Origin: Mesorhabditis belari
Lineage: Eukaryota; Nematoda; Chromadorea; Rhabditida; Rhabditidae
DNA: 64,000 nt
Direction: 5' to 3'
Assembly (NCBI GenBank): GCA_958450365.1
Contig: CAUEEP010000667.1
Location: 269,001 to 333,000, forward strand
Shown here: positions 34,179 to 45,200 of the stretch, piece after piece
Position numbering within the stretch: position 1 is the first letter of the stretch
Layout of the letters: each line of letters opens with the position of its first letter
Notes under the pieces: model-generated
Databases searched by the model: none
What the model saw: only the letters and a program-made list of their open reading frames with translations
What the model was told of the DNA's origin: nothing
Position numbers and translations under genes: made by a program

Positions 34179-34389
34179 TACCTTTAGTAGTGCACCCAGA
34201 GCGTCGCCTAAATTGCTCGAAATCTCGAGAACCGTTTATCAGAACCTATCGATGTGGGGTCGGAAAATGTAGCTGACGATGAGATCTTGTGGGGGATTTG
34301 AGTGTTCAGCTTCTGCGAAAACTTTGGAAGCCGTAAAATAGTCACCAACCGGCTCGCTGGGGTGCACTACGATTAGAGAGAATACGGTA
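34179..34389. mobile_element. MITE family B (TACCGTA termini)
   Basis: About 210 bp: left TACCTTTAGTAGTGCACCC, right GGGTGCACTACGATTAGAGA ending ATACGGTA. Interior ACATTTTCCGACCCCACATC is shared with copies at 46427-46649, 46873-47166, 53950-54170, 54285-54588 and 54789-55016. In intron 2 of the chitinase-like gene. Confidence 0.85.
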
Positions 34390-34719
34390 ATCGAAAGTGA
34401 ATAGAAAGCGCCACTATTACACCTTGTTGAATCAAATTTGAGAAACTATCGTTTTCTGAAACTTTTCCGAAACCAGGCACTTTAGAGAGCATTTGTTTAA
34501 AAAAAACACTCTTTCCAATGTTGATCTCCGATTAGAAATTGTATTTTCTAAAATGCACTTACCTATATTGAGCCCAATTCGTGAAATAACACGGACGGAT
34601 GTAGGCAGCTATGTAGTAGATTTTGATTTGAAAAAAAGCTCATTTACCTTTAGACGAGAAGAAGTATAGTAAAAAATATAATATTGATAAGTTTAAAGTA
34701 TAGAATTTCATTCCCGAGT

Positions 34720-36115
34720 GTTAAAATAATATTTTTTTTTCTGTTTTTCATGCATAGAATGATCTAAATGAGCTCGTTTTCTCGTTTATGAAATTTCCAA
34801 GCCGATTTTCTATTTGATTGAATCGAAAATTTGTAAACATATTTACTTTTTCAGCTCTTTTTGGCTTTTGCGCTTTTTTAAGTTGACTTTTTGAAAGGGG
34901 GAAAGTTTTTTACCGAGATTTACAGAGATTTAAAGATATGTAAAGAGCTGAGATCGATAACTCGTACCGTAATTGTAAGTGTTTACCGTCCAAATCAATT
35001 AGTTCACATTAAACCATCCTTTAAACTCTTCTATTATAGTCTAAATTTAGTCTTATATCAAATTACTTGCTCATAAATCCTCTCTAATAATCAGCAGTCA
35101 AAAAAAGAGCAAACTCCAATTTCTCTTGGTAAATTTTTGCCCTTTTACCGAGCGATTTCTCATCGAGTTATAAGGGAATCTTTGTAAAAGAATTTCCTAA
35201 GAATCCAGCAAAGTTCTGGACAATTACTTACAAACTTGCGGTCACTGGATAAATACACTCCAATCAATCTGAATAAAAGATTGATCCAGTTTGAATTGAC
35301 AATAAATTGACAATGAAAAAATGGAATTGACAATAACGAGAAGAATTTGAAGAGAGAATCGACAAAAAAACATCATTCAGCGTTTCAAATAATAATAAAT
35401 GACGAGTGATGGGAATTCTTTTGTAATTCCCCGTTTTTCTATAACTTTTAATCTTTTTCTCACAAAATTGCCTTGCCTTTTTTTACTGAAAGCTACGGAG
35501 CGTCGTGGCGAGCGCTTGTGATTCAGCTTCTTCGACCTAGAGTGGAAAATTCGACGTAAAATGTAGGACTGATTGTCAACAAAATCAGAAATGTGAAATA
35601 GTCAAATTCATGTAAACAATAATTTATGCAACCTTATTTGTTTCGATAATTTTATTTCATAACCTTCTGTGATAGTTTCAACGATTACCACAAAAATGTG
35701 GATGAATTTGAAACATATTTAAAGTCTAAAATAAAGTTATAACAGTAATAAAAGTTTTGGAAATTGTTTTAAAAAGGTTTTACGCAAGTAAAGCCTTGAA
35801 CCGGAGCCAAACGTTGAGAGCCTAGCGCACTTATCATTTGGCGACGATGGCGTTGCTTCGACGAACGCAAAATCGCTTGATACTCGTATGGTCAGATAAT
35901 TCCTTTTTTTACATACAAACTTTAAAAGGATTTGAATCCATTAGACAGCGACCTAGATATTTAGAATCAGCAAAAAATTTGTTAGAAATTAGAATAAGTC
36001 TTCGAAATTCCCTAGTAAATAAACAACAATCCCTGGTCAGACATGCTAAAATTACAAAAATTTCGTTTGTTTTTGTTTTTTATAGATTTTATTGTGATGT
36101 GATGTGTGTCGATTT
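34720..36115. other. Intergenic; only exon-like scraps
   Basis: 35489-35537 (minus) sits between a CTCTAG acceptor and a GTAAAA donor and is open, but has no partner exons. Around 35795-35840 a degenerate tRNA-like stretch is possible. Nothing else seen. Confidence 0.4.
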
Positions 36116-36120
36116 TTCAG

Positions 36121-36204
36121 AGTACAAGTGAGATGAATGACCCGAGAATCTGGGACAAACTCAAGCCGAATAATGTGCGTTCATCGGTGTGCCAGGTTTT
36201 GTCG
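36121..36204 (+). other. Isolated exon, possible first exon
   Basis: A strong TTTTTCAG acceptor at 36113-36120 is followed by an ATG at 36133 and 24 open codons (MNDPRIWDKLKPNN at the start) to a GTGAGT donor at 36205. The acceptor before the ATG could be a trans-splice site. No following exon is found before the transposon debris downstream. Confidence 0.35.
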
Positions 36205-36274
36205 GTGAGTTTATTAGCTGGATAGAGCCATAAGAACTAGAGAAAAACCAAAATATCAAAAATAATATTAGTGA

Positions 36275-36361
36275 ATGTCCCACATTGCCCCACGATGTCC
36301 CAGAAGGCCTCACAATATCCCACAAGGTCCCACAATGCCCCACGATGTCCCACAATGTCCC
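36275..36361. repeat. CCCACAATGTC tandem repeat
   Basis: Imperfect ~10-11-bp units (CCCACAATGT, CCCACGATGT, CCTCACAAT). Confidence 0.8.
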
Positions 36362-36447
36362 CTAATTTAGGTAACAATCATCTTACTACGTTTAACTTCT
36401 CTCTGTCTTTCTTTTTTTCCTATTATTTCGATGATGATTATTTTTTA

Positions 36448-37450
36448 GGTATGAAGTCTAAGAGAGAGCTGCATCTAGCCATTATTACTCTTTATCAGCA
36501 AGGGAAAATACTCGCAGAGATATCTCGAATCTTGCAGGAAAAGCTCTCTCTGAAGTTTTTCGTGCTCTCTCTTAAATTTCATACCTAAAAGCTCTCTGTT
36601 TTTCGTGCTCTCTAAAGCATTTCAAAGAAACGAGCTCCAATGAAGATCGTAAAAGACGAAGTCGACCAAAGACCAAAGATTGCCAACAATCCAACAATTC
36701 GTTGGGTCGCATCCGTTTCCTTCCTTTTTGCGTTCCTATTTTGCAATTATTCGCGTCGCATTTTTGCGTCTTTTTTTCTCTCTTCCCGAAATTAATTTTT
36801 ATTGGAGGAGGGGTTTTTTTGGCAGAGCTTCGGGTCCTTTTTGGGGTTGGGGTTTTTGCCTTCCTTCTTGGGGGACTTTGATGTTTCTATTCATGCGCAT
36901 GCTGTTTTTGTAATGGGTATTGTTGCATTTTTGGTTCTGTACTAATAAACAGTAAAATTATAAATTTAATTTACTTTATGCTACCCTTCAGGTTTTAAAT
37001 CATGTTTAGAAAGCTGGTTTAACACTGTAGAAAGAACTCGCTAACATTTGGGTCGCCTTCGACGAAGTATCAATCTGTTCTGTACTCTTATCACAAGTAA
37101 AACCTTATGTTGGATGCTGCGTGTTCTTGTTATATTGTAAGCGTTTTGGGGAAACCCTTTTAACCTTTTTGTGCTACTCGGCTATTCTGAAGCAAAGTCA
37201 TCCCCGATGATAAGGTTAAAGCGGGTCGCACCACAAACTGTTGAAAGATTTTCGTTTGACTTAAAAGGAACCCCAGCTCCTCAAAGAATTCTGCCCAGAA
37301 AATGGTCAAGTGGTATTGGAAAAAGTTTGGTTCATCGAATTCTCAAAAAAGCCGGAATGAAAGCCAGAAAAGGGACATTTTTTGACAGATTCAATGAAAA
37401 GAAAACTTTTGAAACGGCTTTTTTTGATATTTTGTCACCATAAGTGTGGG
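36448..37450 (+). pseudogene. Tc1-like transposase, degraded
   Basis: 36451-36540 encodes a helix-turn-helix start (KSKRELHLAIITLYQQGK..EISRILQ). 36625-36680 reads FKETSSNEDRKRRSRPKT, the basic GRPR-like linker. 37300-37400 reads SGIGKSLVHRILKKAGMKAR, the second DNA-binding part. Frames differ and foreign sequence lies between, so it is inactive. Confidence 0.6.
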
Positions 37451-37673
37451 ATACCATGTATACTGACAGTTTTTAGAACACAAGTGGCACTGGATTTGCC
37501 GAGGAGCCGTGTGTTCTTTGAGATTCAACTTGCAGACAAAATGTTCCCATTTTTCTCGGTTTATTTAATCTTTTCTGATCAAAAATACATCTATCAATAA
37601 AACTTGAACTTTTTCCGATTATTTTGAACTCAAAGAAATCTTTAAAAAACTTAAGAAAATAAAAAAGTCATTT

Positions 37674-38172
37674 ATTGGGTTAGTGAATTGAACACTGCCG
37701 GCTATTGTCATATGGCACAGTTTGAGCACTTTCTTCAAAAGAAACCCATTTTGATGTCAATTTTGAAGCTTATATCCAAATTTTCAGAACGATTCAAAAA
37801 CTGGTTTTCAAGAAATGCCAAATTTACGAATTTTCACAAAACCTGCATTTTTAGCGAAACTACTAAGTGCATCTTTTTGGAAATTAGGCTATAAGCCTAA
37901 TTTTTGATTCTCTACAACTTTTCTATTGACACCAAAATGGGTTTCTTTTGAAGAAAGTGCTCAAACTGGGACATCTCCAGTCCTCCATTTTTAAGTCTCA
38001 CAGTTCTCTCACACAAAAAGCAAAATCCTACTACGAAAGAGGAATCCGCAAATGCCTGTAAAATGGGCAGAAGTCGTCAATAATAATGGAAATTATTTGG
38101 AATGAAATGATGGTTTTATGTTGAATAAGTTTTAGTTCAAAGTCCCGCAGTTTTCAATTCACCAACCCAATA
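37674..38172. mobile_element. MITE family A, full copy
   Basis: Same termini as 3979-4500; about 20 bp shorter inside. Confidence 0.85.
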
Positions 38173-38224
38173 GCTAAATTAAACTTTTTTTCAATAGTTT
38201 CCAAACGAACCGTCTCTGCTCTCT

Positions 38225-38418
38225 ACCTAATAGAATTAGAACTCGAATTTTGCAGTATTTACATTAATTACTTTATATTTTTTCATAAATTGCTCAGGAA
38301 AAGCTAGTTTCTAGGCTGATAGTGAGTGAATTTTTGCTTTAATTCAATATATTCAAATTTTACATGCATTTCCCTTATTTCTATTGTCTCTTCTAAGCGC
38401 AAAATCTCACAGATGCCA
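38225..38418 (+). pseudogene. Copy of the methyltransferase 5' end
   Basis: Matches 15425-15600 in reverse at high identity: upstream sequence, the TTCTAG site and GCGCAAAATCTCACAGATG, then diverges right after the start codon. Confidence 0.75.
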
Positions 38419-38457
38419 TAGAACGGCTAATATAGTGGAAATCAGATTATGTCAATC

Positions 38458-38523
38458 ATGGGAATCGAGCCCTCAACCCTTTGCTCTCTGGATAGTGCAC
38501 TACTGATTGAGCTATCCAAGGCT
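38458..38523 (-). repeat. tRNA-like sequence
   Basis: Minus strand: GGATAGCTCAATCAGTAGTG and GAGGGCTCGATTCCCATG; the anticodon arm is degraded. Confidence 0.45.
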
Positions 38524-38694
38524 TACATGGGCATGACCAGCCCTGGCGGTGGGCTTTCGATCTGAAAAGCAAGACAAAACGCCTATCGACTACGCTGAAC
38601 ACGATGGTGAAATTCCTGAAATCGTGAAAATCCAAAAATCGCTGAAAATTTAAAGTGTGTTTGCAAAGAATAGGCTATATCTTGGTCAATTTTG

Positions 38695-39809
38695 CTCTGA
38701 TCTTTTTGTTTTTGATTTCAATCGATAAAAAATGAAATTCTGCATCAATTGATATCAAAATCAAAAAGATCAGAGTAAAATTGGCTGAGATATGCCATTT
38801 TTCCGTTGAACACTTATTGGATTGATGCCGAAAATTTCCCAGATCTAAAGCAAATAGTGATCCTGATTTGTATTGTAAAATAAATGAGCTTGCAGAGGTC
38901 AGATGAGCAATCTCCTTGGCAATCAATCTCATCCAAGAGTCAGCCTGGAACACTTTGACGAGTTCATCCGCGATGACTATGTGCCCGAGTTTATCAAAAT
39001 GGAGGTATGGAGGTCTCCTGATAGCAACCTTAGCAATTGCTTAGCAACCTTAGCAATTGCTTAGCAACCTTAGCAATTGCTCAGCAACCTTTTTGACCCT
39101 CTCCTCCAAACTGATATCTATGAAACTGACTAAAATTGGGAGAGCCAACTTTCTAAAAAGCAACTTACATCAGAAACTTTAGAAAGAGCTCGATCATGGC
39201 ACTGATGGCTCGTCCATCAGCACGTCAACCATGGCTTACATTGGAGGGACGGCGGTCGGAGTGATCATCGCTGTGGCTCTCATCGGATTCGCCGTTCGTC
39301 GATACCGGAATCATTCTACTCACTCGCGCCTCGATTCACAATCGATTTTACAAGAGATTCACTAATAAATGACGGTTATAATACTCTGTAGACTGTTATA
39401 ATACTTGACAAGACGTAATCTCAGAAAAACGCTGAGTTCTAAGTTCAGGCCGTTTTCCATGACACTCTGGACTAGTAGAGCTTAGTGAGTCACCGGTCTT
39501 GCTACCTAAAACAACAATCTTTCAAACCGTTGCGGGTATACAGAATTACCCATAATTATAGTAAGTTTATGCTAAATTTAAGGCTTTGCAAGCAAAGATC
39601 AGCAAGCTTTTTCAATTAAAACACATCGTCAGAATCAATCCAAATGCCTGGTCACTTGAATTTCTTTCAAAAACCATTTGAATTTTTGAAATTTCAAATT
39701 GAAGATTCATTCAAAAGCAATCCAATTTTTTTTAAGCTATTTCTAAAAGAATAGCAAAATTTCTGATTGATTGAAGCTAAAACGCAAAGCTTATAGCTCT
39801 AAAAAGTTG
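38695..39809 (+). pseudogene. Relocated, inverted copy of the MPEG1-like 3' end
   Basis: Corresponds to 18388-19555 in reverse: half of the hairpin element, exon 12 (38896-39004, open), the short tandem repeat, exon 13 and downstream sequence including the structured RNA candidate (39407-39507). In this copy exon 13 (39180-39364) is open: after a TTTAG acceptor it encodes a short Ser/Thr stretch, a transmembrane helix with VGVIIAVALIGFAV, a basic stop-transfer RRYR and a tail ending in IH. It lacks all upstream exons, so it is not a full gene here. Confidence 0.8.
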
Positions 39810-40375
39810 ACGGATTTCAAATGGGATTCAAAAATCGGATTCCAAATTTTAACTGTTGTTTCACGAATTGTTCAAAAGAGAAAAGGAAAAACAGGAAAAC
39901 TTTTGCTTTCAACAAAATGCACTTATCTCAATCCGGATTTTTTAATGAGTCTTGTACGTTTGCCAATTTCCGTTTAACACCAAAATGTGCTCAGTTGCCT
40001 TTTCTTTATGACATTAAAGAAGGTTTACTCTCACAGGGAGTTGCCAAAAAATGGCCATAGCAGATTTTTACGCCGTTCAGATGCGGTTTCAGATTTGGTC
40101 GAAACCTGGGTGCGAGGGCTGAAAAATACGATCCTAAGCAGCACCTCTTGCAACTATGGCTTATATGGCTGGATTGAATTATATGGGGCTGTAGCAAACT
40201 GCACATGGACTGATGGATGGTTGACTGTGCGACTTCATCACGATACTTTTCTAAATATTATTGGTTTTTGGGTGAACGATTTTGCTAAATAGAATCTAGT
40301 TTTAGATTTGCAATGATCCGTCGTGTGGATGTGGAGAGACACCACGTCGAATCCCACAATTAGAAAACAGCGATT
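39810..40375. other. Unassigned; one open plus-strand stretch
   Basis: 39987-40292 is open on the plus strand (residues such as CNYGLYGWIELYGAVANCTW) with no splice or family support. Confidence 0.3.
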
Positions 40376-40590
40376 CCTTTAAAGTTCTTTTATAGGTCTT
40401 TTATAGTTCCTTCTTAGTTGCTTTATAGTTCCTTTATAGTTCCATTAAAGTTTCTTTAAAGTTCCTTTACAGTTCCTTTCTAGTTCCTATTTAGTTCTTA
40501 TATAGCTCCTTTATAGTTCCTTTATAGTTCCTATTTGGTTACTGTATAGTTCCTTTATAGTTCCTTTATAGTTCCTTCTTAGTTATATGT
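40376..40590. repeat. TTCCTTTATAGT minisatellite
   Basis: About 17 imperfect 12-bp units (TTCCTTTATAGT, TTCCTATTTAGT, TTCCTTCTTAGT). Confidence 0.85.
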
Positions 40591-40593
40591 TCT

Positions 40594-40671
40594 GGCTCCC
40601 GATCGCACAGCTCCAACTCTAATTGGTGAGATCGAAAAACACATCGCTGCTGGTTCACACATCGTTTCGTT
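40594..40671 (+). pseudogene. Merlin/ISXO2-type transposase scrap
   Basis: One frame reads LAPDRTAPTLIGEIEKHIAAGSHIV without the following catalytic block; the pattern (PDR..TL...I..HI..GS.I) matches the DDE domain of the Merlin pseudogene at 42.8-43.5 kb. Confidence 0.55.
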
Positions 40672-40807
40672 TGCAAAATACCATTAACAGCAAGTAATGC
40701 AAAAAGGTTGGAAGAAGCTGGCGCTGTAAGTGATTAATAAACTGTTTTCATTGAGACATTTTTGCAAACAAGTGTCTTTTCTTCAAGCGTTCAAAGAGCT
40801 TTTAGTT

Positions 40808-41135
40808 TTACAGCCAACTAATCTTCCAAGAAAAGAAGCTAACCAGCTGTGCGTTTTGTTAGCTTTTGTTTCAAATCAAGAGTTCTACAGGCAACTAATC
40901 TTTCATGAAAAGAAGCTAACCAGCTGTGCGTTTTGTTAGCTTTTGTTTCGAATCAAGAGTTCTACAGGCAACTAATCTTTCATGAAAAGAAGCTAACCAG
41001 CTGTGCGTTTTGTTAGTTTTTAGTTCAAATCGAGAGCTCTACAGGCAACTAATCTTTCATGAAAAGAAGCTGTGAGTTTGGTTAGGTTTTTTATCAAATC
41101 AAGAGTTCTACACGCAACTAATCTTTCAATGAAAA
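40808..41135. repeat. 79-bp tandem repeat, ~4 copies
   Basis: The unit contains ACAGGCAACTAATCTTTCATG and AAGAAGCTAACCAGCTGTGC; the last copy has a deletion. Confidence 0.8.
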
Positions 41136-41660
41136 AGTGAGAAAATAAACACATATTGATTTATAAATTTATAGCACATTGGGCTTAACTGTTCATGAGT
41201 AAATTTGTGCTAGAAATACGAAATTTCATGAAGCTCATTTCAGAAAAAAGCTGTTGGATTCGAACTTTTAATTTCTATCTATTGGGTCGTATTACGCAAT
41301 TTTAAAAAGCGTTTAGAAATCTCAATAAAATGCCAAATATATTCCTTTTCTCTTGTAGCTTTTTGAAGGCAAAATTTCATATCGATTCGCTTTCCTATTT
41401 GAGTATTCTTCACCAGCACCTGTGCAGCTTGTAGTCATTCGCTTAACGTCAAATCTACATGCATATTTTCACTTTTTATTGCCTACTTACACCAAAAGTC
41501 ATTTCTTTAACTTTTTCTTTTTCTGTTTCTTTTTCTGTTTCTTTTTCCGGTGTTCTTCGAGAGAAAATCAGCATGAATGACAGGTGAAAAGCGTTTAACT
41601 TTGACATTTTCGTTTCCCAGGAACAGCTTATCGAGATCATTTGATATAAAACAAAATATT
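41136..41660. other. No gene seen
   Basis: AT-rich; TTTCTTTTTCTG repeats at 41505-41553. Confidence 0.5.
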
Positions 41661-41898
41661 CGCTAAAATGATTTATAACTTTACCCTTCTGGGATACGAA
41701 TGGCAGCTATTTGTGTGGTTGTTGGTCGATTTGAAAAGCTTAGAGGTTATTTTAGAGCCGAATATATTATGTATTCAGATCTGAATATATTATTTGACGC
41801 AATAACGATATGCTAGTGGTGGATCAGTCATTGTTTTAATAGTTGACTAGAATTAACTAGAATTTAGTCTATTCTTATGAAATTAGTCAGAGTTTTGA

Positions 41899-42152
41899 AA
41901 GCTCTTTAACTTCTTTGGAAGCTCTTTAACTTCTTTGAAAGCTCTTTAACCTCTTTGAAAGCTCCTTAACCTCTTTGGAAGCTCCTTAACCTCTTTGAAA
42001 GCTCCTTAACCTCTTTGGAAGCTCTTTAACCTCTTTGGAAGCTCCCTAACCTCTTTGAAAGCTCCTTAACCTCATTGGAAGCTCTTTAACCTCTTTGAAA
42101 GCTCTTTAACCTCTTTGAAAGCTCCCTCAACCTCTTTGAAAGCTCTTTAACC
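41899..42152. repeat. 20-bp minisatellite
   Basis: About 13 copies of TTTGAAAGCTCTTTAACCTC with A/G and T/C variants. Between the putative first exon and the next exon of the chemoreceptor gene. Confidence 0.9.
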
Positions 42153-42291
42153 AGTCTCACTTTTAAGTTTTGCAAAAATTATCTAAGTCTTGTTAGCTGT
42201 GAAGGTAAAGGATTTTAGCAATTGATAAAGTTAAGGATATTCGAATTATTGACTCTTTAATCGATTAAGTAACCCAAAATCTTACCAACAG

Positions 42292-45200
42292 AATTCTAAT
42301 TCAGCCCCATCCAACTATTCAAGCGGTGATCTTTTTTGTATCGCTGATGGAAATGGTCGTTCTCTTCGTCTTGTTCATCTTCTACATTCCCTATATCTAC
42401 GTAGTGTATACATGCAAGAAATTTCACATCAACCTCCGTCGAATCATTGTGTTCACAAAAATCCACACAATTGGCATCATCGTTATCAAGTTCTTTACCG
42501 GTCTCTATCAATTGCAAATCATTCAAGTGACAGGTGAAACTTTGATGAGTTTTATTAGGTTGATAACTAACCATGGAACGATCTCAGCTCAAAGTTCGGA
42601 ATCGATTGGAAACACAGTGCATCGCATAGAATTGGTAATGGCGAACAAAATGCCACAAAAATTAGCCGCTAACAGCCACGGAAAAGCAAGGAATCTGGAA
42701 TGTAGAATCGGGATTCAAAACTGATTCCTTTATAACGCTTCTCTCGCTGCCGGCCGAGATGAGCTCATGGTTTAGTGGATAAAGGCCTATGCTGTGAAGC
42801 GATGGCCTTATTTTTGCCCTTGGGTTCGATTTCGCTCGCTTCGAAGCTTCGAATTTTTTGAATCCTTGAAAGAACGCCAAAGCCACTCAATGTGCTGAGT
42901 GTGGATTGTCGAATCGATTGGGCCGACAAAATTTGTATTGTGGTTGACCCAATTGAACTGGTCGTCTGGGTGTGATGCGAGACGCCGATAGGCTGCCCAT
43001 CCATCTGAGATTATACAGGATCCGGTAGCGATATGTTTCTCTATTGCTGGGATCAACGTCGCGGCGGAGCGATCCTAGACACAGAATTTTTCGTTTGTCT
43101 CTCTGCACACACCACCGAAGATCCACTTCTCGTCCACCATCCGTCCAACATGATACTTTCGTTTGAAAAAGAAAGATTCGTCAATCTCCACCGTGCATTC
43201 GGGGCCTCCGATTGCGTGACTTAGGGTAGCGCTTGCAGAGCTTTAGACACAGACTTGACGAAGATGAATGTTTCAGTCCACGACGCTAAAGCATAACCAT
43301 TGAGCCATAAATGATTGAATCCTCGCCTGCTTGGTTCAATTCCTTGACATGTCCAATTCCTTCTCACGTCGTATTGCCGTTTACACAAAAATGATGTCAA
43401 AACTGAATTGCTGTTCTCGAACCAGTTGTTCACACGCATCGCTTGAACACTTCTAGCAAGTCCATGATTTCTAGCACTTCTAGCAAGCCCAGGTTGCATC
43501 TTCATCGAAATTCAGCATCTCTCGACACCAAAAGCACGATAAAACGATAAAAACTTGATCGCATCTTTCTCGGAAAAATTGCTAATTATCGCGAATTTCA
43601 TTGCAAGAGTGGGGTTCGATCTATCATCCTCAAAAATTCTGCTGAACTGGAGAATATTTATGGGAGGACTTTAATATAAAAATTGAACCATTTGTTGGAC
43701 GAATATCAATGAGATGGTCATTTAATGTCAAAAATGGGGAGCGGGACAAATGCGACCTTTTTTTTGCGCACCCGGACATTTGCGCACCTTTTTTTCCGCA
43801 CCTTGCCCATTAGCGCACCTTTTTTCGCGTTTTAAAAAAGCTCTAAAAGCTAATATTAACCAATTTCTATTCCAAAAGTTGTTTTTCTAGATAATTTGAG
43901 GGTGTCGAATTCAAATTTTGACATAACAGAGCGTGTGGAACCAATTTAAAAGACAAAACTAGGTCAAAACTAGCCGGCTAGGTCAAATTACAGAAAATTG
44001 TTGATTTTTCTCTTTGTATAACTCCGTCCGTTCGCTTCCACAAGCTCTGATATGCCAAAATTTCGATTCTACGCCCTAAAATTACCTAGAAAAACAACCT
44101 TTGGAATAGAAATTGGTTAATATTAGCTTTTTAGAGCTTTTTTAAAACGCGAAAAAAGGTGCGCTAATGGGCTAAGTGGGGAAAAAAAGGTGCGCAAATG
44201 TCCGGGTGCGCAAAAAAAAAGGTCGCATTTGTCCCACTCCCCAAAAATGAGCTTTTACGATGTCAGCTAATTGTTTGACATTTCCCCAGCCAGAAAGATC
44301 GCTTATCAAGAGCTTTACAATGAATCTACACTCAATTCTATCGAACAATTGGTTGAAGAACATTCATAATCTTTTCAGGCAATTGGTTCGCTGATTTCCC
44401 ATTGATCCTTCTCAGCTTATTGGCAATACAATCGATGAGTGTCACGTTCTCCATTTATCCGATAATTCTCTTAGAAAGGTTTGCTTTACATGTAATTATG
44501 CTAATATTACCACCATAAAGGGCTCTCTCCATCGTCTACATGTGGGACTACGAGCAAAGCGGCGAACACAAATCTCGACTTCGATTATCGTCTCCATTTC
44601 CGTCGCTGCCTTCAACTTGTCCATTATTGCGGCACTAGGTGAGCTTAGTAATGTAATCATAAAATCTGAAATCAATACATCTCTTTGTGTATTTTTTTAA
44701 AATGACTGCTTTTTTTGATCTTTATCTTGAGCTAGAAGGTTACTCATAAATTCTGGAAGTATTTCCTTTCTCTTAAGAGGAGCTACAATTGATAAAGCAA
44801 TCCAAAAGTCGTTTAGAAAAACTCTAGCAGCCAAGAGAATGCTCTCAGAGCCAAGAGAACTCGCAAAATATTTCATGATAAGAACTAGGTTCAATTAAAA
44901 TCTTTTTCAGCTTTTTGTTGCCTTGCACTCTTTGACGGTAATCACCGGCATTCCCGCCTTTATCGCTACAATGGCCCTATTTATTTGGGTAATATTTCAG
45001 TACTTCTGATCGAATAATTAACTTTAGTCTATGCAAAAGATCAAGTCGACAAATACGCGAATTCTAAAAGAATTGAGTACAAAAAATCACGACTACGCTC
45101 TCTCGGCTAAATATCAAGCGGCCGAGAACATTCGAGCCTTTCCGGTAACGTTTTCACTAGTGAATAATGATTCAGCTCATGCTCAAATCTTTTGAAACTT

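Larger units (their letters stand above)
30406..34711 (-). pseudogene. GH18 chitinase-like gene with an in-frame stop and a missing exon
   Basis: Exons (minus): 34711-34648, 34608-34563, 33721-33620, 33575-33512, 33464-33324, 32103-31982, 31951-31813, 31443-31351, 31113-31021, 30966-30847 (328 codons, all phases agree), then a C-terminal piece at about 30500-30406. Signal peptide at residues 1-20; then the GH18 order: CYFTNWAQY, LCTHIIYAFA, LLSVGG, the active site DGIDLDWE (118-125; Glu125 is the proton donor), FLNVMTYDF, PYGHGW, DEAGMTAY and GKQWWSYDDV. Lesions: TGA at 31903-31905 (codon 196) right after MTYDF, where the frame otherwise continues normally, and no exon for the conserved MVWSLD-type strand before the last piece (SNGGGKLYPII). 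One intron is 30 nt (31952-31981). Chitinases of this type degrade chitin in eggshell, pharynx, food or fungi. Confidence 0.85.
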
